Positions 34,002 through 44,378 of a DNA stretch of 64,000 nucleotides are shown here, in pieces (position 1 is the stretch's first letter; every line of letters starts with the position of its first letter). The stretch is from Candidatus Nitrosacidococcus sp. I8 (GTDB lineage: Bacteria; Pseudomonadota; Gammaproteobacteria; Nitrosococcales; Nitrosococcaceae): assembly GCF_945836005.1 (NCBI RefSeq), contig NZ_OX241534.1, positions 1,784,275 through 1,848,274 on the forward strand, read 5' to 3'. The notes under the pieces are model-generated. The model did not search any database, was not told the origin of the DNA, and saw nothing but the letters and a program-made list of their open reading frames with translations. The position numbers were made by a program, and so were the translations under genes.

Positions 34002-35261
34002 ATGATGCAATTACTTGCTTTTGGCGTTAACCATAAAACTGCACCGGTAGCTGTGCGAGAGCAGCTTATTTTTGCTCCAGATCGGCTACCCTCAGCGCTT
34101 ACAGAACTTGTAAGATATGACGGTATTAATGAAGCAGCGATTTTATCTACCTGCAATCGTACCGAGCTTTATTGCGGCTATACTTCAGGAAAAGAAAATG
34201 CTGCTATTGAGTGGTTACGACAATACCATCATATGGAACTCCAAAGTTTAAAACCGTGTCTGTATACCCATCCAAACAAATCCGCTGTACGCCACCTATT
34301 ACGAGTAGCTAGCGGTTTAGATTCTATGATACTAGGCGAGCCCCAAATATTAGGGCAAATTAAAACAGCATACCAGCATGCAGTTGAAGCAGGTACGATT
34401 GGTCGTTTACTGAGTCGTTTGTTTCAACACACCTTTCATGTGGCAAAACAAGTACGTACGGATACTGCAATTGGAGCAAGCCCTATATCAGTCGCATTTT
34501 CTGCAGTTAGTCTTGCAAAACAGATCTTTGGGGATTTAGAACCTAAAATAGCCCTCTTAATTGGTGCAGGTGAAACTATTGAACTTGCAGCTCGACACTT
34601 ATTTTCAAATCATATCGGGCAAATGATTATTGCTAATCGTAGTATTGAAAAAGCACAACAGCTAGCTAGTCAATTTAATGGTAGTGCCATATCAATTGCT
34701 CAAATTCCAGAATACCTCCCTAAGGCGGATATCGTAATTTCTTCTACAGCAAGTCAATTACCTATTTTAGGAAAAGGTGCAATTGAGCGTGCTTTACGTA
34801 TTCGAAAGCACCGACCTATATTTATGGTGGATATTGCTGTGCCAAGAGATATTGAGCCTGAAGTAGGAGAGTTACAGGACGTTTATCTCTACAATGTAGA
34901 TGATTTGCAAGAGGTAATTCAGGAAAATATTCAATCTCGCCAAGCAGCAGCTAAACAAGCTGAAGAGATTATTGATGTTCAAGTGGAAAATTTTATGGAA
35001 TGGGTACATGGACAAAATGCTACCCCTATTATTCGGGCGATCCGTAAAGAGACAGAGCAGTTGTGCAGAGAAGTTTTAGAAAAAGCACAAAAGCGTATTG
35101 CCAATGGTCAAGATCCTAGCGAAGTGCTTGCTATGCTAAGTCATAATCTTACTAATAAATTTTTACATATTCCTAGCCGACAGATACAGATTTTGAGTGC
35201 TACAGGGGACAAATCTATTTTAGAGGCAGCAATAAAAATATTTGATATTCATCAGCATTAA
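34002..35261 (+). CDS. hemA: Glutamyl-tRNA reductase
   Basis: First committed step of C5 tetrapyrrole synthesis: NADPH reduction of glutamyl-tRNA to glutamate-1-semialdehyde. The 419-residue protein has catalytic C51 in LSTCNRTELY, GEPQILGQIK, the NADPH-binding GAGETIELAARHL and a C-terminal dimerisation helix. It starts at two adjoining ATGs; the first gives MMQLLAFGVNHKTAP. It is divergent from the TPR gene and feeds haem supply for the oxidase; hemC and hemD are about 6 kb away. Confidence 0.97.
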   Translation: MMQLLAFGVNHKTAPVAVREQLIFAPDRLPSALTELVRYDGINEAAILSTCNRTELYCGYTSGKENAAIEWLRQYHHMELQSLKPCLYTHPNKSAVRHLLRVASGLDSMILGEPQILGQIKTAYQHAVEAGTIGRLLSRLFQHTFHVAKQVRTDTAIGASPISVAFSAVSLAKQIFGDLEPKIALLIGAGETIELAARHLFSNHIGQMIIANRSIEKAQQLASQFNGSAISIAQIPEYLPKADIVISSTASQLPILGKGAIERALRIRKHRPIFMVDIAVPRDIEPEVGELQDVYLYNVDDLQEVIQENIQSRQAAAKQAEEIIDVQVENFMEWVHGQNATPIIRAIRKETEQLCREVLEKAQKRIANGQDPSEVLAMLSHNLTNKFLHIPSRQIQILSATGDKSILEAAIKIFDIHQH

Positions 35262-35285
35262 AATCTCATTTGTTGCCATTTACAT

Positions 35286-36368
35286 ATGAAAGAATCTATT
35301 CAAAACAAACTTAGAATATTATCTGAGCGACAACAAGAGCTCTCTGTTTTGCTTGCTGATCCTGCAGTTGCAGGTAATCAAAACAAATTTCGTGAACTAT
35401 CTCAAGAGTATGCGCAAAACCAGCCAATCATTAGTTGTTTTCAAGATTTTGAAAACACTAAAAATATATTAATAGAAGCTAGTGCAATGTTATCTGAGCA
35501 AGATACTGAGCTAAAGGCTCTTGCTCGGGATGAAATTACAATTGCAGAAAATAAGATTGAACAGCTTAATCAAGAACTACAAATCCTATTACTTCCTAAA
35601 GATATTAATGATGAAAGAAATGTTTTCTTAGAAATTCGTGCTGGTACAGGGGGAAATGAAGCAGCTCTATTCACAGGAGATTTATTGCGTATGTACCTAC
35701 GCTACGCGGAGCAAAAGGGCTGGAAAACAGAAATTGTTAGTAATAGCTCAGGAGAGCATGGGGGCTATAAAGAGATTATTGTTCGTATTATCGGCAATGG
35801 CGTATATTCTCATTTAAAATTTGAGTCCGGAGCTCATCGTGTCCAGCGAGTTCCTCAAACAGAATCTCAAGGGAGAATCCATACATCTGCATGTACTGTT
35901 GCTATCATGCCAGAGGCTGAAGAAATTGATGACATTGAGCTCAATTCTGCAGATCTACGTATAGATACATTCCGTGCTTCAGGGGCTGGTGGTCAACACG
36001 TAAATAAAACAGATTCTGCAATTCGAATCACCCATATTCCTACTGGAATAGTTGTAGAGTGCCAAGATGAACGCTCTCAACATAAAAATAGAGCTCGTGC
36101 AATGTCTTTACTTCAGGCTCGAATAAAAGCAGTAGAAGAAACTAAACTTGCAGTAGAAGAGGCACAAACTCGCCGAAATTTAGTAGGTAGTGGCGATCGA
36201 TCAGAGCGGATTAGAACCTATAATTTTCCCCAAGGTCGTGTTACTGATCACCGAATTAATTTAACCTTATACAAACTCAATGAAATTTTAGAAGGTTATA
36301 TAGATTTAATCATTGATCCTTTAATTACAGAACACCAAACGGATCAATTATCTCTTATTGAGTACTAA
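35286..36368 (+). CDS. prfA: Peptide chain release factor 1
   Basis: Recognises UAA and UAG. The 360-residue protein carries the PxT-type codon-recognition tripeptide PQT at 190-192 and the catalytic GGQ at 235-237 (SGAGGQHVN). It follows hemA by 24 bp, as in most gammaproteobacteria. However, prmC, which methylates the GGQ glutamine and often comes next, is absent here and minC follows instead. Confidence 0.97.
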   Translation: MKESIQNKLRILSERQQELSVLLADPAVAGNQNKFRELSQEYAQNQPIISCFQDFENTKNILIEASAMLSEQDTELKALARDEITIAENKIEQLNQELQILLLPKDINDERNVFLEIRAGTGGNEAALFTGDLLRMYLRYAEQKGWKTEIVSNSSGEHGGYKEIIVRIIGNGVYSHLKFESGAHRVQRVPQTESQGRIHTSACTVAIMPEAEEIDDIELNSADLRIDTFRASGAGGQHVNKTDSAIRITHIPTGIVVECQDERSQHKNRARAMSLLQARIKAVEETKLAVEEAQTRRNLVGSGDRSERIRTYNFPQGRVTDHRINLTLYKLNEILEGYIDLIIDPLITEHQTDQLSLIEY

Positions 36369-36397
36369 GAATAATATTAAAATCTATTTTTTGCACC

Positions 36398-36426
36398 TTG
36401 ATTTTTAATAATTTTTACTGTAGAAA
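36398..36426 (+). promoter_or_regulatory. Candidate sigma-70 promoter for minCDE
   Basis: TTGATT at 36398-36403 and TAGAAA at 36421-36426 are spaced exactly 17 bp apart in the 110-bp prfA/minC gap, giving a leader of about 45 nt. The min operon may thus be transcribed separately from hemA-prfA. Confidence 0.4.
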
Positions 36427-36478
36427 ATGATTTTAGCCTAAACCTATAGTTCGTTATTTTACATATTCATCTATATTT

Positions 36479-37201
36479 ATGACTTTCAATTTGAGAGATT
36501 CCTTTGAACTCAAAGGAGAGTTATCTACTTTAAGTGTTTTGAGGCTACGGGATACTAGTATAGAAAAAATTAATCATGAGCTTGCTACTAAAACTAAAGC
36601 AGCTCCAGGTTTTTTTTCAAACACACCTATTATTATTGATCTTGGCTATTTAGCAAGTAATTCTATTCCATTAGATTTTGATGCTTTAAAATCTGTGTTA
36701 ACTAGATATGGTTTAATACCTATCGGAATACGCAATGCTAAAAAAAGAGATCAGGAAATAGCACTTAAAGTAGGATTAGCATTACTGAGAGATGAACCTG
36801 TTGAATACACGCTACCTGAAGATAGAAATGGTAATAATCAAGATACTAAATCCTCTCACCATGAAGATCCATCTTGTAAAACTTTAGTTATTACAAAACC
36901 TGTACGTTCCGGGCAACAGATTTATGCTAAAAAATGTGATTTAATTGTGCTTTCCCATACAAGCCCTGGATCGGAGTTATTAGCAGATGGGAATATTCAT
37001 ATTTATGGTTCTCTCCGAGGACGTGCACTAGCAGGTATCCACGGAGATAAGCAAGCAAGAATATTTTGTCAGAGTTTAGAGGCAGAGCTAATTGCAGTCG
37101 CAGGGAATTATAAACTGATAAATGATATTGGGTCTGCATTCAGAGGCCGATCTACCCAAATCTATTTACAGGAAGAACATCTAATAGTTTCATTATTATA
37201 G
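36479..37201 (+). CDS. minC: Septum-site determining protein MinC
   Basis: FtsZ polymerisation inhibitor of 240 residues. The N-terminal domain (about 1-105) is followed by a low-conservation, polar linker and a C-terminal beta-helix with the signature VRSGQQIYAK, DLIVL, GSELLADGNIHIYG and LRGRALAGIHGD (about 141-187), which binds MinD. It is the first of minCDE, 110 bp after prfA. Confidence 0.95.
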   Translation: MTFNLRDSFELKGELSTLSVLRLRDTSIEKINHELATKTKAAPGFFSNTPIIIDLGYLASNSIPLDFDALKSVLTRYGLIPIGIRNAKKRDQEIALKVGLALLRDEPVEYTLPEDRNGNNQDTKSSHHEDPSCKTLVITKPVRSGQQIYAKKCDLIVLSHTSPGSELLADGNIHIYGSLRGRALAGIHGDKQARIFCQSLEAELIAVAGNYKLINDIGSAFRGRSTQIYLQEEHLIVSLL

Positions 37202-37229
37202 ATAATAGTTTAGATTAGGGAGAATAAAT

Positions 37230-38036
37230 GTGAGAGTTATCGTCGTTACCTCTGGCAAAGGAGGGGTAGGTAAAACAACTACCAGTGCTGCATTTTCTAC
37301 TGGTCTTGCAATGCAAGGTTATAAAACAGCTGTAATTGATTTTGATATAGGATTACGAAATTTAGATCTTACTATGGGATGCGAAAGGCGTGTAGTCTAT
37401 GATTTAATTAATGTAATTCATCATGAAGCCCAGCTTAACCAAGCTTTAATCAAAGATAAGCGGGTGGAAGGCTTATATATGCTCCCCGCGTCTCAAACTA
37501 GAAATAAGGATGCTTTAACCCGAGAAGGGGTTGAAGAAATTTTAAATGAATTACGAACTCTTGAATTTGATTATGTTGTTTGTGATTCACCAGCAGGTAT
37601 AGAGCATGGTGCACTTACAGCACTTTACTTCGCAGATGAAGCATTGATTGTGACTAATCCTGAAGTTTCTTCTGTACGAGACTCTGATCGGATTCTTGGA
37701 CTTATTCAAAGTAAATCTCAGAGGGCAGAGAAAAGAGAAGATCCTATAAAAGAGCACTTAATCATAAGCCGTTATAGCCCTGAACTAGTAAAGAAAGGGG
37801 ATATGCTGGGTGTAGATGATATTCTTGATATTCTTGCAATCCCGATGCTCGGAATTATTCCTGAATCTAAAGCAGTGCTCCAAGCTTCTAACGCTGGTAT
37901 ACCCGTGATTATGGATGAGACTACAGATGCTGGCCAAGCTTATTGGGATGTAGTGTGCCGCTTTCTGGGAGAAGATCTCCCTCATAGGTTTATTCATTCC
38001 GAAAGAAAACCATTTTTTAAACGACTATTTGGATAA
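37230..38036 (+). CDS. minD: Septum-site determining ATPase MinD
   Basis: ParA-like membrane ATPase of 268 residues that drives Min oscillation and carries MinC. The deviant Walker A GKGGVGKT is at 9-16, then DFDIGLRNLDL, DSPAGIE and a short amphipathic membrane-targeting tail ending FFKRLFG. The start is GTG at 37230 with an AGGGAG ribosome binding site. An ATG two bases earlier is out of frame (ATGTGA). Confidence 0.97.
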   Translation: MRVIVVTSGKGGVGKTTTSAAFSTGLAMQGYKTAVIDFDIGLRNLDLTMGCERRVVYDLINVIHHEAQLNQALIKDKRVEGLYMLPASQTRNKDALTREGVEEILNELRTLEFDYVVCDSPAGIEHGALTALYFADEALIVTNPEVSSVRDSDRILGLIQSKSQRAEKREDPIKEHLIISRYSPELVKKGDMLGVDDILDILAIPMLGIIPESKAVLQASNAGIPVIMDETTDAGQAYWDVVCRFLGEDLPHRFIHSERKPFFKRLFG

Positions 38037-38040
38037 TAAG

Positions 38041-38313
38041 ATGAATTGGATAAAATTCTTTCGTTCTGCTGACTCTGATCGCAAAAACTCTGCCCTTACT
38101 GCAAAAGAACGCCTACAGATTGTAATTGCTCATGAACGAGTAGATAGACATGGACCATCTTATTTACCTCAATTAAGAAGAGATATGCTCGAAGTAATTA
38201 GAAAATATGTCACTGTAGACGATCAGCATGTTAAAATCCATATAGAGCAGGATGGGGATACGGATATACTTGCCCTGAATGTTTATCTAAGCGAGGAATT
38301 GTCAGAAGTTTAG
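38041..38313 (+). CDS. minE: Cell division topological factor MinE
   Basis: Stimulates MinD ATPase and confines the division site to midcell. From the ATG at 38041, which has GGA about 8 bp upstream inside the end of minD, it has 90 residues. A TTG four codons earlier overlaps minD and is less likely. ERLQIVIAHERV is the MinD-binding helix, and LPQLRRDMLEVIRKYV the topological specificity part. Confidence 0.95.
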   Translation: MNWIKFFRSADSDRKNSALTAKERLQIVIAHERVDRHGPSYLPQLRRDMLEVIRKYVTVDDQHVKIHIEQDGDTDILALNVYLSEELSEV

Positions 38314-38329
38314 ACTAGTTTGTGTTGAA

Positions 38330-39619
38330 TTAATTTGTCGTAGAGGAGCCTATCATTAGGCGGGGGGCTCCATTGCTATTATCACTTACCAAGTTTTGGT
38401 TAGGAGTTTGAGGAAGATTAAATTTGATCTTATTACTATTACCATCTGTAACCATTGATAATCCCTTGCGATAATACTCTAAAGCGGACTCTAATTTCCC
38501 TAGTTCTTTAAATACTTCCCCAAGCTCCTCATAAGATTCTGCATTAGGTGCATAGGAAATACTTTTCTCTAAGTATTGCTTTGCTTTCTCCCATAAATTA
38601 TTTTGTTTAGATAAACGACCTAGTGTTAAAAGTAACCAAGGGTTTTGTCCATATTGGTTAAGCCAAGTTTCAGCCCATGATAATTGAGATTCTTTATTAG
38701 AAGATTGTATTGTTCCATATAGATGAATAAGCTCATCAGCCCATTTTTTCTTCAAAGCATTTTGAATGAGTTGTTCTGCTTCATCTTGTTTTCCCTGATT
38801 TGAAAGCATATAAGCATAAGTAGTAATAACTCGTGAATTCTGCTGTAAATTAGTAGGAACAGCCTTCCATTCTTCAGTAAGGAATGTGATTCCTCTCTGG
38901 GATGCAACGAGTAGTAGCTCAGTATAGGCAATAGTTTCTAATGATTCTTGTTCTTCTTTATTAATTAGCTTTTGGCGTTTTAAGTCAGGTAATAATCCCA
39001 ATAACTGATTCCAATCTTTTTGCTGCAAATATAGATTCTTTAATAACTTTAATGGCTGAGGGTGTTTTGAATCAATACTTCTTAATTGATTTAAGGTAGT
39101 AAGTGCATCACTATACTGATCACTATTAAGCTGAAATTCAGCCTGAGCAAGACCTATAGCAAAACTAGCTGCGGGAGTAGTTTCACTAGCTAGCCTAAGA
39201 TAAGCATCTCGCCGATCGTAGGCTCCTTGATTTTGAGCAGCAGATGCTGCAGAGAGATAATTAAATAGAGGAGCACTGCTATGTTTTATATCTTTAACTA
39301 GACTATATTCAGATCTAGTCCAATTTCCCTCTTCTAAATCAATTAACCCTTCAACAAATAATTTATTAGCATGAGAGATTTGGTACTTTTCCTGTAATTC
39401 CCCAAATTTTTTAGGAATATTATAGGCGTGCGCAAAAATACGAATAATAAAATATCCAGCTACGACAATAGTAGCTAAAGTAGCAATACCTAGTACTAAA
39501 GTGGTTTCAATAGACCATTGATCATAGCCAATAGTGATGTATCCTGGATCATCTTTAGTAAGTAATCCTAAGCTTACACCTAAAATAAGTGTAATTAAGA
39601 TAAAAATTATTATTTTCAT
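38330..39619 (-). CDS. hemY: HemY-family TPR membrane protein
   Basis: Inner-membrane protein of 429 residues with two N-terminal hydrophobic helices (about 2-20 and 37-62) joined by a short loop with GYITIGYDQWSIETT, followed by a periplasmic or cytoplasmic TPR array. This is the HemY_N layout. It is unrelated to protoporphyrinogen oxidase, which shares the symbol in Gram-positives. It overlaps hemX by 4 bp in the hemCDXY operon. Its role in haem or envelope biology is not established. Confidence 0.88.
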   Translation of the reverse strand: MKIIIFILITLILGVSLGLLTKDDPGYITIGYDQWSIETTLVLGIATLATIVVAGYFIIRIFAHAYNIPKKFGELQEKYQISHANKLFVEGLIDLEEGNWTRSEYSLVKDIKHSSAPLFNYLSAASAAQNQGAYDRRDAYLRLASETTPAASFAIGLAQAEFQLNSDQYSDALTTLNQLRSIDSKHPQPLKLLKNLYLQQKDWNQLLGLLPDLKRQKLINKEEQESLETIAYTELLLVASQRGITFLTEEWKAVPTNLQQNSRVITTYAYMLSNQGKQDEAEQLIQNALKKKWADELIHLYGTIQSSNKESQLSWAETWLNQYGQNPWLLLTLGRLSKQNNLWEKAKQYLEKSISYAPNAESYEELGEVFKELGKLESALEYYRKGLSMVTDGNSNKIKFNLPQTPNQNLVSDNSNGAPRLMIGSSTTN

Positions 39620-41067
39620 GGATTATCTCCCTCAGAACTTTCAGGTTGCTGCCGAATTAGCTCATTAAGCATTTTTAGAGATTGAGAAATATCAGGTAAA
39701 GGCGGTTTAATTACAGTTCGCTCAAGTTGGGTTAGTGTATCTTGCATAACTACAGCAGTCTGAGTACTTTGAAAGTAAGTATCTAACCATGTTTTAGCTT
39801 CCTTAATAACCTCTTGAAAATTTTCTTCATTTCTTTGTATTAAATTTAAGCGAGTCACTTCTAATTTGAGCTGCAAGCTTTGATAAATAAAATAGCGCTC
39901 TTCTGGTAAAGAATTAGATAAACTGCTCTCTTGACTCCTTTTATTCTCTTGATGATTAAAGATAACTAAATGCTGAAGCTCACCCCTAATATTTAGCAAT
40001 GCTTCTTTAATTTGAATTAAATTAGGAAGTTTATTTTTAATTTCTGTATTCTGTTTTTTATCTTCTTGCAAATCCTTTTCTTGATGAGAAAGCCCTTTTT
40101 GAGAATCTCTTTTTAACTCTAAATTTTTTATTTTTTCAATTTGGTGACTAAGGGCCATAACCATTTGATTAATATCTGGCACTACAGTTAATTTTAGTAA
40201 ATTAATCTCTTTTTCTAGCTGGTTTTGTATAGGATAAAATTCAGATTTTAAATTATGGCTAATTGCTTCTTTAGCTAACTGTAAAGCCGTAAGTGCAGAA
40301 TTAATATCATAGTTTAAGCGTAGTTGTTCATTTGCTACACGTAAAAAATAAGTAGTTTCAACTGCATTCCATGTTTCTACTGAAGTTGGAGCTTGTTTTT
40401 CTTCTCCTAAAGTAGCATTAATGACTCTTATTTGATCTTTTAAATGTGCAATATCTTCTTGAACTTGAGAAAAGTCATCCTCTTCTGTTTTAGGCTGATT
40501 TTTTAGCGAGGATAGCTCTGCTTGTATCGTATCTATTTGAGTAACCTGCTCATGTACCTTGTTTTGTAAATCTGAAATAGTCTCTTGTACAGGAGCTAAT
40601 TGATTTTCAAGTAAACTTTCCGTTGTTTCTGTAGTAATATTATTAGAATTTTGATTATTAAATTTATGAATAAATTCTTCTCTAAGGGTCTCTCTAGCTT
40701 GTTGTTCTTTTTCAATAAAGGATTTTCCATAAAATATACCTACTGTAGCTAGTAGTATTATAATAATTCCAAATAGAAAAAATACTAACCATAAATAAAG
40801 ATTCTTTCTACCAGAAGATACCCTGCTAACAACAGGTTGCTGTGTATACCTTACTCGAGAAAAATTTGCAGGAGATATTTTTTTTGTGGCTTTTTTCACT
40901 ATCGAATCCCCTACCTCAGATGTAGAGGATTTTTCTACTTTCTCTACGGAATCTACTTTAATATCCTCCCTACTCTCTTCCAGTGGCATGTTTTTTAATT
41001 CATCTTTATTTTCGTGCAAATCTGAAAATGGCTTATGTTGGTGTTGATCTTTTCTTTTTTTACTCAT
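39616..41067 (-). CDS. hemX: HemX-family membrane protein
   Basis: A 483-residue protein with a long, charged cytoplasmic N-terminus, one membrane helix at about 90-112, a coiled-coil stretch (about 120-220) and the conserved WNAVETTYFLRVANEQLRLNYD in part, as TYFLRVANEQLRL, of the HemX/uroporphyrinogen-III-methylase-like family. Despite the annotation history, no methyltransferase motif is present. It is 3 bp downstream of hemD. Function unknown; linkage to haem genes is conserved. Confidence 0.87.
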   Translation of the reverse strand: MSKKRKDQHQHKPFSDLHENKDELKNMPLEESREDIKVDSVEKVEKSSTSEVGDSIVKKATKKISPANFSRVRYTQQPVVSRVSSGRKNLYLWLVFFLFGIIIILLATVGIFYGKSFIEKEQQARETLREEFIHKFNNQNSNNITTETTESLLENQLAPVQETISDLQNKVHEQVTQIDTIQAELSSLKNQPKTEEDDFSQVQEDIAHLKDQIRVINATLGEEKQAPTSVETWNAVETTYFLRVANEQLRLNYDINSALTALQLAKEAISHNLKSEFYPIQNQLEKEINLLKLTVVPDINQMVMALSHQIEKIKNLELKRDSQKGLSHQEKDLQEDKKQNTEIKNKLPNLIQIKEALLNIRGELQHLVIFNHQENKRSQESSLSNSLPEERYFIYQSLQLKLEVTRLNLIQRNEENFQEVIKEAKTWLDTYFQSTQTAVVMQDTLTQLERTVIKPPLPDISQSLKMLNELIRQQPESSEGDNP

Positions 41068-41070
41068 AGG

Positions 41071-41853
41071 TTAAGCCTTGCATCTAATTATTGCTGTAAT
41101 AAGAGCATTATCTTCAGGTTTATCTACTGGATAGATCTTAGTAAATCCTAGCTCTTTTGCTCTTTGAGCTTGTCGCATACCAATAACTACTAAAGGAGTA
41201 GTATAGAATTTTTCTAGCAAAGAGGTTTCAACAAGAGCACATAAATTCTCTAAAATTTCTTGGCTAGTAGTGATAATTGTATCTGCAGGATTACTTATTA
41301 AAGCTTGATGAAGAGTGCTTAATACTGTAGGTAGGGGTGAACATCTACGATAAACTTCTCCAAAACTGATATGCCCACCCCGATCTGTTAATACTTCAGA
41401 GAGTAAATTTCTTCCGCCATTTCCACGAAAAATTATAATTTTTTTTCCTACCATGTCTTGAAATTCATCCATAGCAAGTAATGCTTCACTATTATAACCA
41501 GTACTAGGACAAAGGCTTATAAATAAATTAAATGCTTCTAATGCTTTTGCTGTTCCTTTTCCGACTACCGCAATTTTTAAGCTTTTCGGGAAATTTCCCT
41601 GTTCTAAAATAAGAGGGATTCCATACTTAACTGCATTTGCACTAACAAATATAGCCCAATGAAAGGTATCTAAAGATTGGATAGTTTTATTTATTTCGGA
41701 GTGATTTTCTGATTCAGTAATCCTAATCATAGGAAAATGTAGTGGGTACCCTCCCTCTTTTTCAATAAGTTGACATAAATTCCTAGCTTGTCCTATTGGG
41801 CGAGTTACTAAAATACGTTGCCCTACGAGTCTCTGATCACTGCTAGCTACCAT
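41071..41853 (-). CDS. hemD: Uroporphyrinogen-III synthase
   Basis: Cyclises hydroxymethylbilane to uroporphyrinogen III. The 260-residue protein has the usual low conservation, with recognisable segments [10 protein letters not shown] near the N-terminus, [20 protein letters not shown], and TSQEILENL in the second half. It overlaps hemC by 11 bp, which suggests coupled translation and fits the hand-over of an unstable intermediate. Confidence 0.93.
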   Translation of the reverse strand: MVASSDQRLVGQRILVTRPIGQARNLCQLIEKEGGYPLHFPMIRITESENHSEINKTIQSLDTFHWAIFVSANAVKYGIPLILEQGNFPKSLKIAVVGKGTAKALEAFNLFISLCPSTGYNSEALLAMDEFQDMVGKKIIIFRGNGGRNLLSEVLTDRGGHISFGEVYRRCSPLPTVLSTLHQALISNPADTIITTSQEILENLCALVETSLLEKFYTTPLVVIGMRQAQRAKELGFTKIYPVDKPEDNALITAIIRCKA

Positions 41854-42775
41854 AAACCTCAGCCAAAATTTTATCTGCCCCCTGATTTAATAAATCCTCA
41901 GCAAGGGAGACTCCTATATTTTCTGCCTCAATTAATAACCCTTTTATTTCTCCTCGAATAACTTCACTTCCATCAGGGCGACCCACTAAAGCTCGTAACC
42001 AAATCTGGTTATCATCAATAAGTTCAGCGTAACCTCCGATAGGAACTTGGCATCCCCCAGCAAGTCTTTTATTTAATGCACGCTCTGCAGTCACAATAAT
42101 TCTAGTTGGTGCATGTTCAAGTGAGTTAAGCAATTGTTCAGTTGCTGTATCACCTTTCCTACATTCAATACCAATCGCGCCTTGACCAATAGCAGGAAGG
42201 CAAATTTCAGGTGTAAGCGTTTCCTTAATTCGCTCTTCTAATATAAGACGTTTTAGTCCTGCTGTAGCTAGAATAATAGCATCAAATTCATTGTTATCTA
42301 GTTTAGCCAGACGAGTATTTACATTACCTCTTAGATCCAAAATTTGAAAATCACTCCGGTATTCACAAATTTGAGTTTGTCGCCGTAAACTGGATGTGCC
42401 GACTCTAGCACCTTGAGGAAGATCGCTTAGTTTTTGCCAACGGTTAGAGACAAAAGCATCTCTAGGATCTTCTCTTTGGCAAATAGCAGCAATATGGAGA
42501 TCATCAGGTAATTCTACCGGTACGTCTTTCATTGAGTGGACAGCAATATCTGCCTCATTATTTAAGATTCCCTGCTCTAACTCTTTAACAAATAATCCTT
42601 TCCCCCCTACTTTTGCTAAAGGAGAATCTAAAATTTTATCCCCTTGAGTAGTCATTGTAATAAGTTCTATCTGCAATTCAGGGTATAAATGTTGTAAAGT
42701 GGTAGCTACATATTTTGCTTGCCATAGGGCAAGCTGGCTTTTACGGGTAGCAATACGAAGGGAAGTTTTTATCAT
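41843..42775 (-). CDS. hemC: Hydroxymethylbilane synthase (porphobilinogen deaminase)
   Basis: Polymerises four porphobilinogens. The 310-residue protein has the N-terminal [14 protein letters not shown], catalytic D84 in HSMKDVP, the [12 protein letters not shown] segment, and dipyrromethane-cofactor cysteine C242 in [10 protein letters not shown]. It is the first gene of hemCDXY and divergent from argH across 190 bp. Confidence 0.97.
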   Translation of the reverse strand: MIKTSLRIATRKSQLALWQAKYVATTLQHLYPELQIELITMTTQGDKILDSPLAKVGGKGLFVKELEQGILNNEADIAVHSMKDVPVELPDDLHIAAICQREDPRDAFVSNRWQKLSDLPQGARVGTSSLRRQTQICEYRSDFQILDLRGNVNTRLAKLDNNEFDAIILATAGLKRLILEERIKETLTPEICLPAIGQGAIGIECRKGDTATEQLLNSLEHAPTRIIVTAERALNKRLAGGCQVPIGGYAELIDDNQIWLRALVGRPDGSEVIRGEIKGLLIEAENIGVSLAEDLLNQGADKILAEVYGS

Positions 42776-42806
42776 AAAGAAAAAATTATTATTAGTTTCA
42801 ATTTAA

Positions 42807-42836
42807 ATTAAAGCAGATACATTTGCCTCAAATCAA
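42807..42836 (-). promoter_or_regulatory. Candidate sigma-70 promoter for hemCDXY
   Basis: On the minus strand, TTGATT (42831-42836) and TTTAAT (42807-42812) are 18 bp apart, about 30 bp from the hemC start. In the same gap a perfect TATAAT at 42883-42888 on the plus strand may serve argH, but it lacks a good -35 element. Confidence 0.45.
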
Positions 42837-42965
42837 TAATAAATACGTTACTAAAATCGAAAGAATATAACCATTCACTCTCTATAATAGAATTAAACCG
42901 CAGATATCCTCAATCATAGCAATATTTTTATCAACTTTAGCTTAAATGGAGTATATAACACCTCT

Positions 42966-44378
42966 ATGACTGTTTATAGTAAACCATGGTCAGGACGTTT
43001 TACAGAACCGACAGATTCTTTTGTTGAAAAGTTTACTGCATCTATAAATTTTGACTATCGTTTATATATACAAGATATACAAGGATCTATCGCTCATGCA
43101 TGTATGCTAGCTAGAGTTGGTGTACTCTCAGCTGATGAATGTACGCTTATTGTAGAGGGTTTAAAAAATATTGCCCAAGATATTACCCAAGGTCATTTTA
43201 TTTGGTCTGAGCAACTTGAAGATGTGCATATGAATATTGAAGCTGCACTTGTCCAAAGCATAGGATCTGTAGGCAAAAAGCTTCACACAGGCCGATCAAG
43301 AAACGATCAAGTTGCTACCGACATACGCTTATATTTAAGAGATTCTATTGACACTCTTTGTATACAATTACAAAACCTACAAATCGCCCTACTTACTTTA
43401 GCTGAGAGGGAATATAAAACTATCATGCCAGGGTTTACTCATTTACAGACGGCACAGCCTGTCACATTTGGCCATCATCTTATGGCTTGGTTTGAAATGC
43501 TTATAAGAGATCTAGACCGTTTTATTGATTGTCGCCGTAGAGTAAATACTATGCCTTTAGGATCTGCCGCTCTAGCAGGTACAACTTTTCCTATCGATAG
43601 ATTCTATACCGCAGAATTGTTAGGTTTTGAAACTATTGCGGAAAACTCTTTAGATGCAGTTTCCGATCGGGACTTTGCGATTGAATTTACTGCAGCAAGT
43701 GCACTATTAATGACTCACTTATCTCGTTTTTCAGAAGAATTAATTTTATGGTCTTCTGCTCAATTTAATTTTATTCAACTACCTGATCGGTTTTGTACTG
43801 GATCTTCTATCATGCCGCAGAAGAAAAACCCAGACGTACCGGAATTAGTAAGAGGAAAAACAGGACGAGTCAATGGACATTTAATTAGCTTACTTACCTT
43901 AATGAAAGCACAACCCCTTGCCTATAATAAGGATAATCAAGAAGATAAAGAACCTTTATTTGATACAGTAGATACTGTACTTGGGTGTTTAAGAGCCTTT
44001 GCTGATATGATCCCTTCTATTAAAACTCACCCAGATAAAATGCGACAAGCTGCTATGCAGGGCTATGCTACTGCCACTGACCTTGCAGATTATTTAGTGC
44101 GAAAAGGGATATCTTTCCGTGATGCACATGAAATTGTAGGTAAAGCAGTTGCATTAGCAATTGAAAAAAATAAGGATTTATCTGATTTAAGTTTAGAAGA
44201 GTTGCAAAAATTTAGTCCCTCTATTGGGCAAGATATTTTCAAAATTCTTACATTAGAAGGATCTGTACAAGCAAGAAATCACCTAGGGGGTACTGCTCCT
44301 AACCAAGTAAAGGCTGCAATAGAGCGAGCAAGGAAGAAGTTAAAACCTATCCAGTCTCAATTTCTTAACTTGATTTAG
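42966..44378 (+). CDS. argH: Argininosuccinate lyase
   Basis: Last step of arginine synthesis, splitting argininosuccinate to arginine and fumarate. The 470-residue fumarase-superfamily protein has H159 in [10 protein letters not shown] and the signature [12 protein letters not shown] at 279-290 with the catalytic serine, and begins with KPWSGRF. Its last 14 bp overlap the end of gcvT on the other strand, so no independent terminator separates the two genes. Confidence 0.97.
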   Translation: MTVYSKPWSGRFTEPTDSFVEKFTASINFDYRLYIQDIQGSIAHACMLARVGVLSADECTLIVEGLKNIAQDITQGHFIWSEQLEDVHMNIEAALVQSIGSVGKKLHTGRSRNDQVATDIRLYLRDSIDTLCIQLQNLQIALLTLAEREYKTIMPGFTHLQTAQPVTFGHHLMAWFEMLIRDLDRFIDCRRRVNTMPLGSAALAGTTFPIDRFYTAELLGFETIAENSLDAVSDRDFAIEFTAASALLMTHLSRFSEELILWSSAQFNFIQLPDRFCTGSSIMPQKKNPDVPELVRGKTGRVNGHLISLLTLMKAQPLAYNKDNQEDKEPLFDTVDTVLGCLRAFADMIPSIKTHPDKMRQAAMQGYATATDLADYLVRKGISFRDAHEIVGKAVALAIEKNKDLSDLSLEELQKFSPSIGQDIFKILTLEGSVQARNHLGGTAPNQVKAAIERARKKLKPIQSQFLNLI

